Shown piece after piece: positions 39,541 to 51,607 of a stretch of 64,000 bases of DNA (positions within the stretch are counted from its first letter, which is position 1; every line of letters begins with the position of its first letter). Both the position numbers and the translations under genes were made by a program. The notes beneath the pieces are model-generated. The model worked only from the letters and a program-made list of their open reading frames with translations, was not told the origin of the DNA and searched no databases. This DNA comes from Stenurella melanura (Eukaryota > Arthropoda > Insecta > Coleoptera > Cerambycidae), in NCBI GenBank assembly GCA_963583905.1, contig OY757310.1, positions 90,539,546-90,603,545 of the forward strand, given 5' to 3'.

Positions 39541-40358
39541 TAACGAAACATATTCTTTTTATAGGATTTTGCAAACAGCAGAAGAAACAAAGAGTTTAAC
39601 AAATAGAGGAGACAAGCTCCATAAGCGTAATGTATAAGCAGCGGGAGGCTGTAGGCTTCTCATCCCTCTCACACAGTTCGTTTTCTCTTTGTCGCATAGT
39701 ACATGAGGGGTGGTGACGATTGACGACATTTGATGTTATTTGTTGGAAATCAAAGAGCGGCGGGTAAGGCTGTGTTGCTTTGTAAAACAGTGGAGAAAGA
39801 GGGTACGAGGTGTGCCGGGTGTGCGACAAGGACGAAGAGCCTACCGTCTCCAAGGCAACCAAACCGCGACTCCCGGCAAATCGCCAGCTTGTCTCCTCTA
39901 GTTATTAAACTCTTTGAGAAGAAAACTATCTATGAAAACTAAAAGTAAAACTATATGTAAAAATATTAATGAAATCTTTGCATTCTTTCGATAACCTGAC
40001 TTCTGGTTATGCTAGCAAATCCAAATTCTAAAATAAATTTGTCCAATTTCTTATTTGACATTGTCATTTTAACACTAGCATCCAATGGCTAAGCAGATTA
40101 AACTAATATCTACATGACCCCCTACGGTATGAAGATTCAGTTAAAAAATAAGAAATTGGACAAATTTATTTTAGAATTTGGATTTGCTAGCATAACCAGA
40201 AGTCCGGTTATCGAAAGAATGCAAAGATTTCATTAATATTTTTATTTATAGTTTTTCTTTTAGTTCTCATAGATAGTTTTTTTCCGCTGTGTGCAAAATC
40301 CTATAAAGAATATGTTTCATTACTATAAACAAACAAATAAATAATTCACTTTTAAACA
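39541..40358. mobile_element. Fold-back element family E, copy 1
   Basis: The ends pair: TAACGAAACATATTC..ATAGGATTTTGCAAACAGC at the left with GTGCAAAATCCTATAAAGAATATGTTTCATTA at the right. The inner arms pair from CTTTGCATTCTTTCGATAACC (about 39976) to GGTTATCGAAAGAATGCAAAG (about 40207), with CTAGCAAATCCAAATTCTAAAATAAATTTGTCC in both. The right TIR continues to about 40358. A hAT-type MITE is inserted in its left part. Copies are at about 40590-40940 (partial) and 59321-59840. Confidence 0.82.
39588..39916. mobile_element. hAT-type MITE (329 bp) with 8-bp duplication
   Basis: TIRs of 31 bp (CAAAGAGTTTAACAAATAGA.. and its inverted copy ending TTATTAAACTCTTTG, two mismatches) are flanked by a perfect 8-bp direct repeat AGAAGAAA (39580-39587 and 39917-39924). 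An 8-bp duplication and a CA start fit the hAT superfamily. The interior is GC-richer and non-coding. Confidence 0.85.
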
Positions 40359-40589
40359 GTCAACATGTTTCTTATTTATGGAAGTTGTCTTGGTTTTTTG
40401 CATGAAACATCTTTGAGTGGCTTTATGTCTTTTTGATGAGCTCCAGAACAAGGGCGAAAAACATTTCAAAGACCAAGTATTTCCAAGAAACGGAATGATA
40501 GATAACATCTTAAAAATGTATCCATTTGAATGAAACGTTTTTAAGACAAGGTAGGTAAATAAATTCAATTTAGGCCTTTGTTCTCATTT

Positions 40590-40945
40590 TTAACTGAATC
40601 TTGATGGCCGTAGGGGGTTATGTAGATACTAGTTTAATCTGCATAGCTGTAGGGGACTATGTGGATACTAGTGTTATAGATCTCTACATATATTGAAGGC
40701 AAATAAAAAATGTCGGAGTCTTTGATGTTTACCGCAAAGTCAAAGACGCCGACACATTTTATGTGCCTTAAATATAATAATATGTAGTGAACCATACAAT
40801 GAAAATTGTCAACTAAAAAAGCAGACAAATTAGGATTTTAATTACTAGCATAACCAGAAGTCAGGTTATCTTTTTAGTTCTCATAGATAGTTTTTTCTGT
40901 TGTTTGCGAAATCCTATAAAGAATATGTTTCATCACTTTTTAATT
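40590..40945. mobile_element. Partial family E copy carrying the second MITE copy
   Basis: ATGTAGATACTAGTTTAATCTGC at 40620 and CTAGCATAACCAGAAGTCAGGTTATC, TTTTAGTTCTCATAGATAG, GCGAAATCCTATAAAGAATATG at 40846-40930 are family E sequence. Between them (40673-40798) lies a palindromic element of the same family as the one in the Polinton at 15218-15335. Confidence 0.7.
40673..40798. mobile_element. Fold-back MITE, same family as 15218-15335
   Basis: TTGAAGGCAAATAAAAAATGTCGGAGTCTTTGA pairs with TCAAAGACGCCGACACATTTTATGTGCCTTAA, with ACATATA/TATGT ends. It matches the Polinton copy in the GGCACATAAAA and GCGCCTTTGACTTTA blocks. Confidence 0.78.
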
Positions 40946-42490
40946 ATTGTAAATATGGTTTTACTACATTATATTAATTAATAGGTATGATGTAAATTAT
41001 TTAAGTATTTATAACATATTATTTATTTATAATAAATAATGTTAGTTTAATGAACAACTCCATAAATGATTCAATAAAAATAATAAATAAATAAATATCA
41101 TTTAACCTACGGATGTGCTACCGGCAATCTTAAGAATGAATCAAGAGCTTATAAGTTGTAACAAGGGACTTGTAATGGTGAGCCAGATAAACAACCGACT
41201 ACTTTCGGTTGAGGTAAGCGCATAACATATCTGGTTAACTATATTATCGTTTGCAAGTACGCGCTCTCAGGTATTATTCTATCACAAACAGGCTTTGTAA
41301 TGTCTTATCTTGGTAGCAACGCTTTAGACTGAACTTTCACATTAACAATAGAAATACTATACTCACAAATACCATACCCATCGATCTGAATCGAAGTTAC
41401 CGAGAAACTAACGCAAGTGATTTTACCAATCGCACTGCACTAATGTGACATGGTTATTCTACGATTTTAATATGCCCTAGTGCATTACAAATGAAGATTT
41501 GTAACCGATAATTTGTAAAAGCGAAAAAGCGTAATATGCATAAACAGAGAGGTACTCAGCTGATTTTTGATGAACGCCATAGTTTCTAGTAGATACACGT
41601 GCATAAAATAAATAATAACACATTCTCTTTTTGCAAAACCTGCTACATATATCAATAAAAAAAGTCACCTTTAAACGTATTATTCCACCGGATGGATGTT
41701 GAAATTTTAGGAGAGCCGCTCTTAGCACTGATCCAAGTACTCTCCGCGAGGAGCGACTGAAATCTGAGGAATCAAAACATGTATGTATATCGAGTGACAC
41801 GTGCAACTTGTTAACACCGCATGTGTAGTGAATTCTAAATGCACCTGCGCGGTCCGAAGCCGGCCTCGGCCATACCGCATTACGCGCATCAATCGCGCAT
41901 ATTTCATCCAAATATTAAGGGATGTTTGTTCCTTTTCACTTTGAATTTTACTGCCTGAAGCGCGCACGCCTTGCAAGGTTTTCATTTAAATCAGACGAGT
42001 GATGAATAGAATGCGTGATTAAATAAAAACATTTCACAGGGGCAGACCAGCTCCTCTCCTTCATTCAAGGGAAGGTCAGACAATATCATTTTACAAGCGT
42101 AAAATCGCAGAAGAGTTAAATATTCAGCAATATAATCAGACAATCCATCATCGATAAAAGTCACATAGCTCGGTTAAAAAGCACTGCAAACTGACTGTCA
42201 TTGTCATGCGTTAGGAAGGTATTCAATGTATTCTGATAATGGATATAAGGCCAATAGTCAGTGAAATAGCGTACCAAACTTCTTTCTCTTTGGATATTTT
42301 TGGTACGGTGGTCGGATTAAGAAGGGGGAGGGGGATTTTTTGAATCGAATGGTTACCGATATCCGCCCGCATAGGTAGTTAATACATTTACTTCACATAC
42401 CCCAATTACGCTGGCAGACGAAACTTTCGGTCGGGGTGCGATATCACCGGAATTGAAAACAACATTTTTTAGTTATCGGACCAAACCTGT
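40946..42490. other. Non-coding stretch
   Basis: No gene is seen on either strand. The region near 41700-41960 is moderately GC-rich but has no supported ORF. Confidence 0.45.
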
Positions 42491-42589
42491 AGCAAAATGT
42501 TTGTTATGGCTATACAGTACCGTACTGTACTGGTAGACATTTCTATCGATTGGTTTTTTATTACTTTCAAAGTGGCGAAACACGAACCA

Positions 42590-43230
42590 AATTTCAAGTT
42601 TTGTGGTGGCTGTGCATGCATATATCATTTTTTGATTTATACTGCCGCGTTGCCACGTTATTCCACTTTTCCGATAAATAATGCTTTTGTGCTGTCAAGA
42701 ATACAAACGTATTTTCATCAATTTGACCGTTCGTTTTATTTTGAATGTTAGTTACGGCGACGTACTATTTTCCACCCCATATATATTTTTACATAAAATG
42801 TCAGCAATCAATTGCCTTCACGCTGGAATCCATTTCTTCCGATTTGAATTTTTCAAAAAACGTCGAAATACGTGGTAAGTATGAGGTAAGTATCATTTTT
42901 GTAGATTTTATTTTTGACCGCTGCAAATGCCTTTCTTATCGGAAATAGACGAACAACGTGGCAACGCTGCAGTGTTAGTCGAAAAATGATATATGCAGGG
43001 ATAGAGAATTAGAGTTTCAAGAGTTGAATATAAATATATAAAAAATGATGTGTTCCATTTAGATAATCCAAGTGTTAGCTTGCCACCACTTTTATATTCC
43101 AAAACAATTTTAAAACAGCCGTTCTTGATTGATCTCTTACGTTTTCTGAGACATTTTTCCAAATTTCAGACGGTTGCGGAGATATTGACCGTGCACACAC
43201 TAATAACTCACACTGTATATGAGAGACAAA
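42590..43230. repeat. Repeat family F with inverted arms
   Basis: Positions 42890-43220 match 53010-53350 in the same orientation (GCTGCAAATGC..TTTCTTATCGG, CAACGTGGCAACGCTGC, GTGTTCCATTTA, TTGCCACCACTT, GATTGATCTCTTACG.TTT). Positions 42595-42740 are an inverted piece of the same family (GCCGCGTTGCCACGTT..TTTTCCGATAAATAATGC). No coding capacity. Confidence 0.72.
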
Positions 43231-43239
43231 TTTTAAAAT

Positions 43240-43310
43240 AATGTATGGTGATGTACTGGCTAAGCTTTCGGTCGCGGGTTCGAAACCCCGGTCGGTTGAT
43301 GTAGATCTTT
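43240..43310 (+). repeat. tRNA-derived SINE-like fragment
   Basis: GTACTGGCTAAGCTTTCGGTCGCGGGTTCGAAACCCCGG contains a good RNA polymerase III B box (GGTTCGAAACC) within a stem like the T arm of a tRNA. The 5' half does not fold as a tRNA, so it is a SINE-like remnant and not a tRNA gene. Confidence 0.55.
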
Positions 43311-43349
43311 CTCTTTTTACTTTATCTTATATTCATGGATATTAATCTA

Positions 43350-43826
43350 AAAAATAATTAAACATTTTTAATGAAAAAACCTCTGCGCCAAACGGATCAG
43401 ACAGAGGTTGGTTCTTAAATACTGACTGTTTCAAAAAGTCTCACACCTAAAAATATATAAACCAGAACAATATTATAAACTAAAAAATGAAAATGAAAGC
43501 TATGGGCAGTTAACGTTTCGGAAGAAAATCTACTTCCGTTCTCAAAACTTTTTTGGTCGTCAACCATGGCAGTTCTTTGTTTATGTATTATCATAGTCAT
43601 GTGAGACATTAAATTATATTTATCTTATTTTTACTTACTTCGTCTCTAAGGATGGGCAACCAACTAGTACAAAAATCTAGTGATTTTCATTTTTTAGTTC
43701 ATAATATTGTTCTAGTTTAAATATTTTTAGGTATGAGTCTTTTTGAAACAGTATTCAAGAACCAACCTCTGTCTAATCCGTTTGGCACAGAGGTTTTTTC
43801 ATTAAAAATTTTTAAATATTTTTCAG
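43350..43826. mobile_element. Fold-back element (about 475 bp)
   Basis: AATGAAAAAACCTCTGCGCCAAACGGAT.AGACAGAGGTTGGTTCTT (43370) pairs with AAGAACCAACCTCTGTCTAATCCGTTTGGCACAGAGGTTTTTTCATT (43757), and the arms extend inward through the GTTTCAAAAAGTCTCA and AATATTAT..CTAAAAAATGAAAAT blocks. Arms about 150 bp. Confidence 0.85.
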
Positions 43827-44522
43827 TGGAAAAATACCCAACAAAACGTAAGAAAATCTGAATATGCCACGAATAAACAATTATAGACAATAAATTAATC
43901 TAAGGTGCAACAAAAATAAAAATATTTAAAACTAACATTATTTACAAAAAACTGCAAAGAGTATAGGTACTATAAAATGTGCAACAATTATATGAAAAAT
44001 TCAATAAACGCCGAAGAGTATAATGTTTACTTTAGCTTTGTATATTTTACACAGAATTTTATTAGATATTTTTTCTCTTTTAATGTTAGACACGATTGAA
44101 CGAACAATCCACAATTTCGTAATGTGCACTAAAAAAAAATTGCATCCACGACCGAGTTACAATTCACGAACTTTTTGGACACCCTTGAACAAAAAATCTA
44201 GTCCGCAGTTATTTCCCTTGACGGCGTCTTGACTGGACTATTGGAATAAAGTAAAGAGACGCGCATGAAAGGCATAATGATATCCACAGTTAAGAAATGC
44301 AAAGACAAATTAAAGGAATATTTGGCGAACCATAAACATCCTTTCTTATATAAAAAAGAAAAATTATTCACATATTACTAAAAATAAAAATGCTACGAGC
44401 AAGAAGCAAATTACGTAAATTTGAATTTCTACATTTTTTCATATAGGTAAATTTTCATAGTTCCAATTAAAAAAAGATGCGGAAAAGACATACTAACAAC
44501 GCAAAACCTGGTTGGGACAACC

Positions 44523-45084
44523 GACCTACTAATATACGATTCAAATGTATTGACCCCTTCACTTTAACCAGGAATATCTCAGAAATGGAGGAGTGGAAAA
44601 AAATTGAAAACATTGTTTGTTCATTATGTGTCTAGTCTAAATCATTCACAGAAATTTGAATAATGTACATTGGACAGTTTTGAAGTTCTGCTAAGTTATA
44701 TTGTCCCACTTTTTAATTTTGACCATACCAGTTTTAAATTCATTATAACTTTGCAGTTATTCTCAAAAAACGTGACCTCATGTTTATTCGGTTATTTATC
44801 AATGTAGTTGATAAAATAGGTAATTATATAAAATGTAAGCATTTTCAGAAAAAATAATTGGTATATATCAAATATTAATTTAATTATTAATCGCAATAGA
44901 TAATATCATTGCATGCTTGCAGATCTTCAAAACTGTCCTATGTACATTATTCAAATTTCAGAGAATGATATAGATTAGACACATAATGAACACATACTTT
45001 TTTCAATTTTTTCCGCTCCTCCGTTTCTGAGAGATTCGCGGATAAAGTGAGGGGTCAATACATTTGAATCGTATATTAGGTACC
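44523..45084. mobile_element. Fold-back element (about 560 bp)
   Basis: ACTAATATACGATTCAAATGTATTGACCCCTTCACTTTA pairs with the segment at 45035-45080, and ATTATGTGTCTAGTCTAAATCATTC..AATTTGAATAATGTACAT..GACAGTTTTGAAG (44622-44690) pairs with 44925-44985. Arms about 170 bp. Confidence 0.85.
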
Positions 45085-46319
45085 TATGTTGCACAAATTA
45101 AGACATTATGAGTTTTATTGATCTAAAAAATATTTGACCAAAAGATGTTTAATTCTTATTTATTAACCCATTAACTCTAATTAGATAAAAATTTCACTTT
45201 TCATATTCATTAAAAATGACGCCCAAAATCTAGTAGTAAATTAATAAAATGAATATCATAAAAGCATACTTTAACGTTATTTATATCCATGCCCTGTAAA
45301 GTTTTACTTAGTATATCTAATTAGTGGATTAATAAATCCAGGCAAAGCTTTTAATATTAATAATTTTTAAATTGGGGTTTAAAAGAGCAATAACATCAAA
45401 TAAAAAAGTAGCCGTCCCGGCGAGTACGTTACTCTATGGGATGGGTGGTACGGTATAGTAGTGAATGCCCTCCGTATTTTGACCCGAACGTCTGGTCCGT
45501 CGACCGGCGGGAGGTTCAACAAATCCCTTGCAAAGTTACAGCTAAAGTAAGCACTGCTTTCACCCAACGATAACGTTATTTTGAAAGGGGTCTTTAACTC
45601 GATTCAAAGTATAATTAGTTGACTGACATACTACTTTTATTTTCAGAGATATCAAAATTTCTTTAAATTTAAATGCTCAACTTTACATAGGCATTTAGGC
45701 TTATCAAAAATTAGTATTTTTAGTGACAAAAGCTGGGTACTATATTTCATACTTCTATAAAAATGTGGTTTTTCTATTAGTATTCAAGGTCACCGATGAA
45801 TTTAAATTTGAATTCAAATTGAGCACCTGGCATTGGGTATTTAAACAGATTTTGCTTTAGATATTAAACTTAAATCTTATTATAATTTTTAACGTTTTTC
45901 TTGGCAGTTGGCTTAATGCCCACTCAAAGTTAATGAATAACTAATCAGCTCGGACACAGTATGTGTAAATATATCAATGGAAAGCTGAACAATTTATAAA
46001 CAGATCTATAGGTAATATTCAAACTAAGGTGGACGATGACACAATGCATATTTTTATTGTGAATTGCGGGAACAGGGTTTGATATTATTAAAAAAATAAC
46101 ACCAAAATGTTTAAAAAAATATCACCATAATCTAATCGCAACAATCTAAAACAGCTGTCTAAGGAATCACTACTTCCACATCCAGATTTCCTATTCAAGT
46201 ATCTTTAAACGAAAACATCTTGATACTATATTGGCACTCTAGAAAGTGGAAATAATTGCTCATAGAATTATTTTAATAAAACAACATTTGAAATGTCGGC
46301 TCTGGTGGAAGAGGTTACA

Positions 46320-47270
46320 AAAAATTAGAGGCTTTGGCTACTAGTATATGCACCTAATTTGAAGTTTCTCTACTCTCACTAGCTTGCTTTACTTATTTTC
46401 CACTATTTAACTCTATCTATCCCAACCCTTCAACAGAATCATCTCAAAATATAATCTACTTCCATATGTCGTTATAATACATACGTGTACCCCAGTCAAT
46501 ATCTCGGTTTTATTTTATTAACCCCTTTAATAATGGAGTGAGGGTGGTGGTGGGGGTGACTATTTTTATAAAAAAAATTGAGGCCCTGGTTTCTACTACA
46601 AACACCAAATCCCAAATTGATGAACTCTTACTAGCTTGCCTTGCTTAGTTTCCCCTGTTTACCCCTATTTACCTCCCAACCCTTCAACGGAACTGTCTCA
46701 TAATATAATCTAGTTCCATATATCGTTATCATCCATACGTGTAGCAAATTTCAAGTGAATATCTCAATTTTATTTTACTAACCGCCTTAAGAAGGGAGTG
46801 GGCGATGAATGTTACAAAAAAAATGTGTGTGTGTGTGTGTTTCAGGTTTGTTGACTACGGTTACAAAGACCATTCGCAAAAAAAAAAAAAAAAAAAATGT
46901 AGACCTTTGTTTCGAGTACATACATCAAACTGGACTCTTACCAGCTTGCTTTACCTTTTTTCTCTATTTACCCCCCAACCCTTCACCAGAGTAAGCTCAA
47001 AATGTAATCTATTTCCAGAACTCGTTGTAATACATACGTGTACCAAATTCCAACTCAATGTATTTAACCGTTCCAGAGAAAACGTGCGTACAAAAGGAGT
47101 TACAGACCGACAGACAGACAGATCAACCGACAGACAGACAAAAATTTTTTCGCTCAAATTTAAAATCTCGACTATTGATGATATTCTAAACCTATTATTT
47201 ATTACTACAAACATTTTGAATTTTTTTTATGATTACTAATACTTCCACTCCACTACGTGGAAGTAAAATG
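46320..47270 (+). repeat. Family C copy 2 with three tandem diverged units
   Basis: Three units start with CTAGCTTGCTTTACTTA-like sequence (46380, 46630, 46945), each followed by CCCAACCCTTCA.C.GAA, TCTCA.AATATAATCTA.TTCCA, and ATACGTGTA. The last ends like 36225-36440 with AACCGTTCCAGAGAAAACGTG, GACAGACAGAC tracts and CTTCCACTCCACTACGTGGAAG. A (GT)n tract is near 46826-46841 and an A20 tract near 46879. Confidence 0.7.
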
Positions 47271-47466
47271 AGAAATTCAGTTAGCAAAGAACCCGGCTCC
47301 GTTTTTATGGGAAATTGGCTTTCGGTTTTATTATTTTTATCATATTGTAAGTTGTGATGTCCTGAATAAAAGTATCAATGGACACGACCTTAAATATCGA
47401 ACAGTTTTTGAGATATGGATTGTCAAAACAAGTCATTTTCATTATTTTAGACATTCGAGAATTTTT

Positions 47467-47699
47467 CACTCTGGTTAACATTAACTTTAGGGAAAGAGTG
47501 CAGAAATCAAAAGCGTTTATTTAAATCCAAAAGAAAAATTTTCTAAACACGTTTAGTAACAATATGGCGTCTAAACGTATTTATTAATAAAAGTTGATAA
47601 CAAGTTATGAGAAGATTCGTACCTATATCATTATTTGACTTAAAGAAACAATTTTTGACTTTCGCACTTTTTTCCTAAAGTTAATGTAAACCAGAGTAT
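47467..47699. mobile_element. Fold-back MITE (about 233 bp)
   Basis: CACTCTGGTTAACATTAACTTTAGGGAAAGAGTGCA.AAATCAAAA pairs with TTTTGACTTTCGCACTTTTTTCCTAAAGTTAATGTAAACCAGAGT. The loop contains CTAAACACGTTTAGTAAC.ATATGGCGTCTAAACG. Confidence 0.8.
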
Positions 47700-48154
47700 A
47701 AAATAGTCGAGGCAATTTGACACAAAAAGTACGTTATAATGAATGGATTTTGATGATTTTTTTTGCATTGAGTTTCTAATATTGTGTACAAAAAAGTTTA
47801 TTCTTTAAAAATTGCCGCGCTTTACTTGGCGGTGGTTCCTACCCCCTCTAGAGAGATGGGCAAAAAAGTAGAATAGTAATCACCGAATCTGATATAGAAT
47901 CATACTGTAAGTGAAACATTTTTCATGAAAATTTATATTTTCCAAGTTATTGGAAGATTACTATTTTAGCTTTAAAATATTGGTATCTTGAGACTGTTTT
48001 TGGTAAATAAGTCAAAAGTCTTACATTTATGGAAGAAGTGGTATGGTACAAAAAATAAGATGATGAAATTAAGTATTTATTAAAGTATTTTGTTTTTTGT
48101 TTATTTCTGTACGATGAATAGTTCTAAAAATATGATACTGTAAAAATGGTCCTC

Positions 48155-50558
48155 GAACGTTTATCAGTCGAATATAATGTTTAAATCTCAAAAACATCAG
48201 ATACAATCAGTATGATGTTAAAAATATATATAATAGAAATTAAAGGGCTTGAAGTACTCTTTGATATGATTTTTTTTTTACCCGTACAGCTTGAAAAATA
48301 ACGATGTTATGTGCAAAACACTAAGTGTTTTGCAATCTTTTTAAACAAAAAATTTAGGATTTTCCTGCTGTCATTGACCATAGAACAGAAGTTCCAAAAA
48401 TTTGTACCAGTTTTTATTAAATATTACCAACATGCTCTAATTTTGGGAGCTTTAATTTATCAAAAGTTTTGAAGAAATATGAGATTAAATGTATATCTTT
48501 GCCACTTAAAGTTCAAGCCTCACATTTATATTTTAAAAAACAAATTAATATATGGCTTTATTTTTCTATATTGTCATGTTTTCGTTTAATGCAATTGTTT
48601 TGTTATTTCCAAAAAAAACGGATTTTTTTTTCAGAAAAATCGTAAAATGTTTCTCAATTTAAAGTAGGTATGTTTTGAAATTGCTTTAAAAATGTCAAAA
48701 AATTTGATGTTAGTAATGCTACATATCGATAAAAACTGGTACAGATTTTTTGAATTTTCATTATATGGCCAACGGCAGCAGGAAAATCCTAAAATGTTTC
48801 TTCAAAAAAAATTACTAAGCACTCAATGAATCATATTCATAAAAAGGATATGCTCAGAAGGAAAAGATAAGAGTAGAAGCATTTCCTTTAAGTAAAAGGA
48901 GTAAAAGCAAATCCTTGAATCCATTTTTATCATCATTACCTTATACTTCTAAGCAAATCGTTCAATTCATAAGCAAAGCCTTTTGCCTATTGTTTGGTGT
49001 TGTTGCAGCAATTTCATAACGCAAATATACAGAAGAGAGAATTATACAGAAAAATTCAAAAAGTTACGTGGTGAAATTATTTCAACAACTCAAAACATTG
49101 TCTATGAGGGCAATCATCTTATAATGATCCTTCTCTAGAAATATTACAAAATAATTTTGTTTAATGTATGTAACATATATATGACAATTTACTTTTTTTT
49201 CCACTCGCAATCATAATGTATGTGTTAACACTTAGTCAATTAAAGTTGTTTATTATCACTGCCAAATTTTCCCTCACTCTTTGTCCTTCACGTCGAAGGC
49301 GCCGTATATTCTAATCCATATCTTCCACATAAGCAGTAATGTTTTCTTCTCCATCTTCATCTGGTTTAAAGTCAGCATCTCCTATAATTTCAGCAATGTT
49401 ATACAAAATGGTACATGCAACTATAATTTTAGAGACTTTTGTGAGCTTTACACGGCAGACATATTGCAATATAGAAAATCGCCCCTTGAGCTGACTAAAA
49501 CAGCGTTCTACTGTAACTATTTCCTTTTCTTTTTAAACATATGTTGAACATCCTTTCATCACGAGCAGATGGGTCTAGAAATGGAGTCATCAAACAAGGT
49601 TCTATTCCATATCCATCATCAACGAGGAGAACTGTGTTCTGCGTTCTAGACATGATTGTTCTGATCTGGGAATTCTTCCAGATTCGTGATTCATGACCGG
49701 ATCCGGGCCAACTAACATCTATGCTTGTAAACATTTCTCTGGCGTCAATGACTCCAATTACTGTTGGAAATCGAAATTTACTTTACCACAACTCCTTGGT
49801 CTTTATGATTTCGTTATTAGTAGAAGGAAACTTAATCCACTTGTTGGACGATCAACATCAAAATCTATAGTTCGCTTGAGTTGCTCACCAATTCCATTTT
49901 GATATCCGGGATCGACTAGATACTGCAAACATATTTCCATTCTCTGTAGGGATTAAAGCGCACCACCTCGAGATTCTACAGATTTACCCAAGAAGTTATT
50001 TGCTAACCAGTGTACATTATTCTCTTCAAAGCGAAGCAAGCATTTGAATTTATCAGTAGCTGGTGTTCTTCGAAGTTCATAGTGTTTCTCACTTCGCACA
50101 TTCATCACTACAGCCATGGCAACAAAATTTAAACAATACGACCTTCTTGTCCACGCGTGAGTGTTACACTGACTAGATGCATCATTTTTGAAGGATTTGC
50201 TCCAATATTAAAGTAAAAGGTACATATTATGAATATCCATTTACTTAGATGTTGATCAAATCCTCAACTTAAGAAGGATTTGCTTTCACCTAAGAGGAAA
50301 AGATTTTGCTTCAATTTTTGTTAATACAAATAGAGGCATTCCTATTCATATTATGCAAGTAAAAGGTTTTGCTTCGCTTTATGTATTCGACTCATTGTTT
50401 TGCACATAACATTATTATCTTTCAAGCTGCACGGATAGAAAGAAAAATCCTATGAAAGAGTACTTCAAGCTCAAGCCCTTTAATTTCTATTATATGTATT
50501 TTTAACACCATACCGATTTTGAGATTTAAACATTATATCTCCAGTCGAACAATTTCTC
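48155..50558 (-). mobile_element. PIF/Harbinger-like composite with TIRs of about 160 bp
   Basis: The left end (GAATATAATGTTTAAATCTCAAAA..AGAAATTAAAGGGCTTGAAGTACTCTTT..ACAGCTTGAAAAATAACG.TGTTATGTGCAAAACA) is the inverted copy of 50394-50550. It encloses a decayed Harbinger transposase (49275-50150, minus). A further inner inverted pair (48356-48440 with 48707-48800) suggests another fold-back near the left end. Confidence 0.75.
49275..50150 (-). pseudogene. Decayed PIF/Harbinger (HARBI1-like) transposase
   Basis: The minus-strand reading, across several frames, gives the hallmark order: a CLQYL..PGYQNGIGEQL segment (about 49900), RFPTVIGVIDA (about 49770), VSWPGSGHESRIWKNS (about 49690-49700), VDDGYGIEPCLMTPF (about 49600), then LKGRF.ILQYVCR and IVACTILYNIAEIIGDA near 49390-49490. 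The catalytic H-D pair of GWPGSVHDSRIF is H-E here, sequence after IDA is missing, and frames change at least three times. Not functional. Confidence 0.85.
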
Positions 50559-50633
50559 GGTATGGCAGATAGTGACCAAACGTCTAAATCTAATAGGTCC
50601 ATCCTATAACCGCTTCTGAGAAATCTATTTTCA

Positions 50634-51607
50634 TATAAAAAAGATAGTGTCTACGCAACCGCCGCGGCGGTTGCTTTAACTATTTACGTAACCGCCGCGG
50701 CAATTGGTTTGGTTACATACTATTTATTCTGTGCTATAGCGGTGTTTTCCATATGCATCGCTGGCCTATGCGTAACGTTATCGCGTTGTTTGAAAAATTC
50801 AATTTAGACCGATAAACTTTGTAAAAATTTTAACTATTTTAAACTCAAGTTTCCTTTCCCAAAAACCAAACATTCCTAACGGCGAGCAGACTGTTGGGGT
50901 AATTTATTTAAATGGAGCTTTTCCAATTGAGTTCGTCTCCATCTCAACAACAAAATTATAAAAATTTTCCCATATAACAGATTAAAAATTTTACCCATTG
51001 TCTAGAATTAAGTTTTAATATGTTCAAATTTACCGATAATTTTAAGCCGCCACGTATTGTCTTTTTTAATCATTTTATCGAGCTGAACCGGTCACGACCC
51101 GTCCAACCGCACTAACACCACGGCGCTGCGCGACGTGGTTGTACGGTTGGCTCCGGGTCATGATCTGGGGAAGCATTATCTGTACTAAAAACAAAAAACA
51201 AAATATGTTGATGATTATCGCGTTGTGGAGCGACAGGTCCCGGGTTCAAATACTGCCCACTTGACTTTTTTTTTAAATATTTTGTAACGATTAATATCCT
51301 TTTTCACAAATTCTGGTTGGATTTGACGACAGAAATGTTCTTTTTTTTTTCATACAATAATTTATCTCTTTCATGTGATGGTAGTTGGGTTAGTTAGGTT
51401 GATTTTTATTTTGCTAAATAATTGTTAATAAATTATCAGCGCCGCAGGTAGCATTAGCGTCGCAGACAAAAAGGGGGGTGCGGGGGTATCCCCCCGCCTT
51501 GTTTTTCAGAAAATTGCATAAAATATTTCAATTTCTATGCGCGGCGGTTTAATAAGTCGTGAAAAAGATCCGCCGCGGCGGTTGCGTAGACACTCCCTAT
51601 AAAAAAG
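50634..51607. mobile_element. TIR element with perfect 10-bp duplication
   Basis: The direct repeat TATAAAAAAG at 50634-50643 and 51598-51607 flanks a 954-bp element whose ends are inverted copies (AGTGTCTACGCAACCGCCGCGGCGG at left; the same on the other strand at right). The CCGCCGCGGCGG core is itself a palindrome and is repeated at 50690. The interior has no transposase but has a tRNA-like B box at about 51246. A 9-11-bp duplication would fit a Mutator-like element; the superfamily is not certain. Confidence 0.8.
51209..51265 (+). repeat. tRNA-like (pol III B box) fragment
   Basis: GTGGAGCGACAGGTCCCGGGTTCAAATACTGCCC resembles the variable loop and T arm of a tRNA, followed by a T9 run that would end pol III transcription. 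It lies inside the 10-bp-duplication element. No complete tRNA fold. Confidence 0.45.

Noticed and set aside
41477..41985. Minus-strand ORFs of 144 and 87 codons
   Set aside because: Two frames overlap extensively, neither has recognisable domains or flanking splice structure, and the region has no other coding signs. I cannot support a gene.
43240..43310. tRNA gene
   Set aside because: Only the B box and a T-arm-like stem are present; no acceptor stem or anticodon arm can be drawn. The same holds at 51209-51265.
46805..47239. ORFs of about 144 and 61 codons starting near 46805
   Set aside because: They cross (GT)n, poly-A and GACA tracts of repeat family C and have no protein-like conservation.
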